DNA of 64,000 nucleotides, taken from Colius striatus. Its lineage: Eukaryota > Chordata > Aves > Coliiformes > Coliidae. A program made the translations under genes and the position numbers. The notes beneath the pieces are model-generated. The model was not told where the DNA came from. It made no database searches and worked only from the letters and a program-made list of their open reading frames with translations. Positions within the stretch are counted from its first letter, which is position 1. Each line of letters begins with the position of its first letter. The stretch spans positions 10,530,350-10,594,349 of the forward strand of contig NC_084773.1 in NCBI RefSeq assembly GCF_028858725.1, written 5' to 3'. Of this stretch, positions 58,501-64,000 are shown piece after piece.

Positions 58501-61500
58501 AAATAGCATTCTGAAAAATGAGTAATCAGGAATTTCAATCTCCTCTTCTAAAGCCATGCTAACACTGAAATATTGCTAACAGCAGAATCCAAAGATATTA
58601 GACTCTAATAGCACTACTTTGCTGTGTTTCCAGATGTGATAGTTGAGAAATACTACTGTGAGACAATACTTTCCCACCCTCCTCCTCTATGGAGACCCAT
58701 GTCTGAGGCCACTCCTCAAAGAACTGAACACACAAATAATAACAAAAAAGAATTTCTCAGGTTTTAGTCAATTCCCCTCTGCAGCTGAGTGGAGGCATCT
58801 CCCATTAACCAGGCCATCTGTCATCTGCAATGCATATGCCCTGTAAAACTTCAAATTGGCAGGAGAAACAGAAACTCTCCGTATCAGGTAATTCAGGCTG
58901 CTTTGTGCTCCATCACTCATGACTCCAGATCACCCTGTCCCACTTCCTTCCTCATTCAGGTTCATCAAAAACTTAGGAATGGAATTGGAGACATAGGGAA
59001 TAAGTTAAAACCATGAAGATTGTCTTTATTTCATGTTCTCTGGGTAGAGCAGCTGAACAACTGCGTTAGTGCTCTGCTCTTCAGGAGCCTCTACATAAAT
59101 TGAGGGTAACCTTTAAGTGGCTAAGACAGAGTGCAGTAAAGAGAAAGAATGTTTTATATTGTTTTATAGGAGATCTTGTGCCAAGCAACCTATCAGCAGC
59201 GCATGGAGTTATATTTGCAATTAAACATTAAACCACCCAGAACTGTAGCTGAAGTCATTAAAACACACCTCCTGTGGTCATAGGCTCCTGTGAGTCCCAC
59301 ACCCATTGCTATTTCCATGCCCATGGTCTGGAATGGATGCTGGGGAAAGGCCTTCATTAAGTCATATTCACCTATCTCATAATGAACAGAGAGACTGAAT
59401 TCAACACCACCTGGCTTAGTTCTCTACATAAAGCCCATTATATGTCCTTTGTGGAGGAGGAGATGGAGTTCACACTGGGAGTTTTGAACATTTTTGTCAT
59501 TTTCACATTTATCACACAAGAGGATTTAATCTCAGAACTCAGCCTTACCCCTCCCCCCCTCCAGCTCCTTACAGATACACCCTTTCAACACGTTAGGCTT
59601 TTTACATTATGCACTTTCCCTAGGAGATATTTCATATGCCACTGAAGGACTAAAAAAAGCTCGTGAAGCCACCTTTGTGTTCCCAAGCCCATTAATGCAT
59701 GAGAGCTTTCCATATCACGCTTGGATGATTCTACAATCAAACATACTTTCAAGGGCACTCTGTAAGCAATGGTTCTAATGGACTTTAAATTTAACATGAA
59801 GCTCCATTAGTAAAATAAATATATAAATAAATGACATGATATTTATTAAGAAATCAGGATGGGGAAGACAAGCCTTTGATGCAAGAAGGCAAAGCCAGGT
59901 AGGTGATGTGATTAGGACGTCTTCAGAATTTCAATTAGGTATGGTATAGCCTTACTATTCCCACACACTGCTTGTAGCTGGCTGAAGGCAAAACACACAG
60001 CTTTGGCTGAAGCCAGCCACCTCCCCCTTACCCCATACTCATCTAAAAAGAGCTGAATGCAATTTGAGTCACACCATTTCTGATAACAGAACACCCTTCT
60101 AGCACTTGAAGGGGAACCTCTGTAACAGCAATGAAGTGATAGTCACTGTTAATAAGCAGTTCAGCAGTTACAAAGGAAATAAGTACCTTAGATGTATCTC
60201 TATACATCTATAGGAGTGAGACTGGCACATAGTTGAGTTTCAAGAGATAGGGAGCATTCCTCCCTATTCACTCAGTGACTTCACCCGTATCACTGATACT
60301 ACTAAAAGCAGGCAGTGGTGCAGAGCAATTGCACTTTTAAGTGCCATCCACACCAAGTTCCTGTGCACTTGAATTGGCCAGGCAGCTGAGTCCAACATGA
60401 GCAATTTTTTTCTCCTCCCAGAACAGCCATGCAAATCCAACTCTAGACTGTTCATTGAATGACAGGATAGCTGACCAAAATGACATCTACAGAATAGCTG
60501 CTGGTCCAGATAAGGCTGAAAACAACTTATGCACTCCATCAAGAGGCATAGGGTGATGGTGAGATCTGCATATCAGACTTCATACTCTTTGTTTCCCCTG
60601 CTAATAGACAGTAGAAACTAGACATGAGCTAGAATCTCTCAGCCAGGACAGTACATCAGGAGCAACATGAGCAACGCTGCTCCCAAAGGGAATAAGATGC
60701 ATGTAATGAGCTCACCATCAGGGTACAGCTCCACAGAACCAGAAGAGGCAATTGCAGAGGGTCTTACCAGCAATTGTCAGAGCAAAGGCAGGGCAACAGA
60801 AAAGGACTAATCCTCCAGGCCTGTATTTAAATGATGTTCCTGGACCTATGGGCAAGGATGTGGGTGGAGGCTGCAGGTGACACTAGTTAGGATGATTGAG
60901 ACCTATTAGTGCCCTCAGGACACTGACACCATAATTCTTTATCCTATAATTAAGTCCTCAGATCGCAATACTGAGCAACACATGTTCTTACTAGTGCCTC
61001 TTCCAATCTTTTATCAAAGAAACCTGAGAAATGGGTGGAAAAAGAAAAGGAGTAATTCTCCAAGAAGCAAGTGAAATCTTCCATAAAATAATTCACTATT
61101 AAATTGATCTCTGGAATGCACAATGGATTTAATAGGGCTGATCTCTTATGTAACATTTCCCTTCATTACTCTTTAACAGCACTCAAGCTGAGAGTCTCGG
61201 CACTTACTCTGCAAAGCAGGGCTGCATAGCTAGTTTCTCAGAGAAATAAGGGAGCAATAAAGCTAGCCCTGGCAGGCACTCCTAAAGATGAAACCAAGAA
61301 GCACTGTCATTTTTCACTAATACAGAGCACAGCAGATGAGGTAATGCAGCTTGTAGAAGACAAAAGGCAAAAGATTGATTAAAAGCAAGGCTGAAAAAAC
61401 AGGTGATTGTCCTAGAAATGGTCAACAGTTCAGTTCCTGCTCCTTCTTTTCTTCTGTAATGCCTTCCTTTGGTAATCTTTAAGTGAGCATGGAGCATTTC

Positions 61501-64000
61501 TGATTCCATCTATTACACTAATTTTTTGCCTTTGTTGTTCCTCCTTGCACTCAGGCACTCTGGAGGCTGTTGCACAGGTATAACAGAGCAGAATCAGGCC
61601 CATAATCTGCTACTCGTCAGAAGTCCAAAGCATATTTATAAATAGACAAGTTTATTTTAGAAGAAGGTGTTATTCAAATGCACAGTTAATACTTCAAGCA
61701 TGAAAGCAAAAACGTCTGTTTCCAGCCTCTCCTACACAAGTTTTCCTTTCCAGAGAGACCCCAAAGTACATATTCAAATAAGTATTTTGTGACTGAGACA
61801 TTCAGCATTTAACTGAACCTCATTTTATGGCTTAAAACTTTTAAAAGAAGCTCTTAGCAAGAACTCAGGGGAAAAAAAACTGTAAGAGGTGGGATGCCAG
61901 GCTAAGGAGGATAAGCAAAAATTCTTTGATTCCTACATCTTCCCTAATAGGATTTATCATTTAAGTCCTTCTATATGTTCTTATTTATAAAGCAGGAATT
62001 ATATAACATAAAAGCAACACACAGTTAAAGCTGTCATGGTGATACAACATTTTCTACCAGTGACCTGTATTTCAGAGAGTGTGTTTTAACATAAGCTAAT
62101 GAATATGGCATTCAAATGGATTCATTTGGATAAATTTTCCTAATTTGTCTGTTGGCTGTAACGAGTTTTCAGAGACCTAGCTGGAAAGGATATTTTTTAA
62201 AGCAAGAGATTAAAATGCATGACCTTAATAGAGCCCTCCCATCTGGTTTTCTTCCAAAAGTGTCTCAATTGCCTCTGTCATTAAGAACACAATACTGCTC
62301 TTTCTTGGGCTTTCCAACAAATATACTTATGTTCCTGGGAAAATATGGAGAGAAAGAGCTAAGACCAGTCAAGTGGGATGAATAGGAGAAAGGATTTTGA
62401 GCCATAAGAAATGCTGGTCATTTACTTATGAGGATTATGTACATGGTATAAATAGCATAAGGTTCTCTAGGAACATTACACAACAAACAGACAATTATAT
62501 TGCAGGATTGCTGATTAAGACACATCGTACAGGTTCCTCAACAATGTTATTACTCAGACCAAAAACTATTTCTCATTTTTCTTCCATCAGTGTGACTCCA
62601 GAATAATTCCATTTAAGTCATTAGGGTTTTACACGCTGGAGCTCGCAATTAGGCTGAGAGGAGTTTTTGGACAGTGACTGTGTGCTCTCTGTCCTGTGTC
62701 AAAAGGACTTTTCAGAAATTAACACTTCAAAGGCTAAGTGTCAGATTCTATCTGGGTTAGAACAAAATGAGTCTGACACAACACAACTGAGATCAGCAGA
62801 CTACTTGATTTGCATGTACATGGATGAGAGTGAAAAATAAACTTGTGCATCAAAGAGTCTGCTACTGCACCTTACACAAAGCTAGCACTCCATCTATGCT
62901 TGTTGTTTCATATTTATGATAGAAATCACATTCACACATCAGAAACATTAGAGAGGATCAAGTTGTAGTGCAGTGATTTTTCACTTATACTCTAGAGCCC
63001 CACGTATTCCTGAACGTGCTGATACCTGTATGAACTGTACAGGAAGAGAGAAATCCTGCCTGAAAGAGCTGACAAACTGCTTCAGTTAAGGATTTTGTTT
63101 TCAAAACTTACTTGAAAGAAGTCTCATCTCTCTGAGAAGCTACTTTATGTATCCAAATAGAGTTACACATTTCCTTATTTCATGTTTTTATTTCTGGGAA
63201 GCAGGGCTTGGTCCTTGTGACGTACAGAGATACGATGCATTTACCTGCTTGCACCTTTCCTCTCTCCCTCTCATTTTTCTGCTCCCAGAAGCCCCCCAGT
63301 GGATCTTCTTAGATGAATGCACACTGCACAAAACCCATGGAGACAATGTACCACATAAGAAATAAATATGATACAAAAAATGGGTGATGCTTGTAAGAAT
63401 TCAAGCATTGACATTGAGTATGCTTCTGAATTGCCCCTTTCCTGAATGTCTCCATACACTTCACCACAGGAAACCCCTATTTGGAGTGAGAAGGGGTATA
63501 AATAGCAGTGGTAGAGACTCCACAAAACTGTCTCTCATCTGTAGCACAAAAGGTTAATCACTATGCCTAAGCATAGGTGTCCCTGAGGTCACAACATGAG
63601 GACAACCTACAAGCTCTGATACTCTTCAGAGTGTGTCTTTTTTCACCAATCTCCCTTGACAGCATCTTTCTAGATTCCCAGTGCCCCGCATTCCTTGTGA
63701 AGAAGGGTGATGTCCAAGTAATCCACAGCTTTGAACAGCCTGCAATGATTTTACCATCCCTATGACAGTTGCTATTCTTTGGTCTGTCAGCAGCAACCTC
63801 TGTTCCTTCCATTCCCATTCTCTCCTGAACGTCATCTGCATGACCAAGTATCACATCAGCCAGATTCAGAACACTTCCACTGTCTTCCTTTCAATGCCAT
63901 GAATTGCCCAGGGTTACAGTCACAATTGTTTCCGAAGGAAAACTGTACCCATCTCAGAGCCCAACAGCCTGAGAATTCACAAGGTAACAAGAACTTGTCA
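55559..64000. other. Presumed kelch-gene intron continuing to the window edge
   Basis: No kelch, BACK or BTB exon was recognised on the minus strand. The phase-1 acceptor at 55559-55560 requires an upstream exon, so this stretch is most simply intron. Possibly conserved A/T-rich patches lie at about 57170-57330 and 59180-59280. No mobile element was recognised. Confidence 0.5.

Overview
The window is nuclear DNA of a vertebrate, almost certainly a bird. It is sparse, intron-rich DNA carrying CR1 LINE 3' ends (with the ATTCTATGA-type tail) and several copies of an ERV-type LTR resembling one common in bird genomes. It contains one complete multi-exon gene and the 3' end of a second, both on the minus strand. 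Nothing looks bacterial, plasmid or phage in origin, and no CRISPR array, tRNA or rRNA was recognised.

Centre-left (about 14.2-26.4 kb, minus): SEC61A1, the alpha subunit of the ER Sec61 translocon. All 12 coding exons could be placed with GT-AG splice sites and consistent phases, giving an intact 476-residue protein. A CpG-island promoter lies at about 25.5-26.4 kb. It holds two ZNF143-type motifs, an NRF1-type motif, CCAAT boxes and a possible UPR element. The 3' UTR appears to use a proximal (about 16.0 kb) and/or distal (about 14.2 kb) poly(A) signal.

Right (43.0-55.6 kb and probably beyond 64 kb, minus): the last two coding exons of a kelch-repeat gene. It is assigned to KBTBD12 mainly because human chromosome 3q21 has KBTBD12 immediately upstream of SEC61A1 in the same orientation. 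Its BTB/BACK-coding exons were not found and should lie past the right edge.

Left (1-14 kb): no exon was recognised. It contains a GC-rich, motif-dense block at about 2.5-3.7 kb that reads like a conserved developmental enhancer, two CR1 fragments, and a 54-bp tandem duplication. The 26.4-43 kb stretch is intergenic. It contains three CTCF-like motifs at 26.8-28.8 kb in divergent orientation, a possible boundary between the two genes. The 48.9-50.1 kb stretch, inside the kelch-gene intron, is a second enhancer-like block.

The three LTR copies all lie in SEC61A1 introns, all antisense to the gene, and two sit within about 20-45 bp of splice sites. I see no novel biological system; the items worth following up are regulatory and repeat-related.
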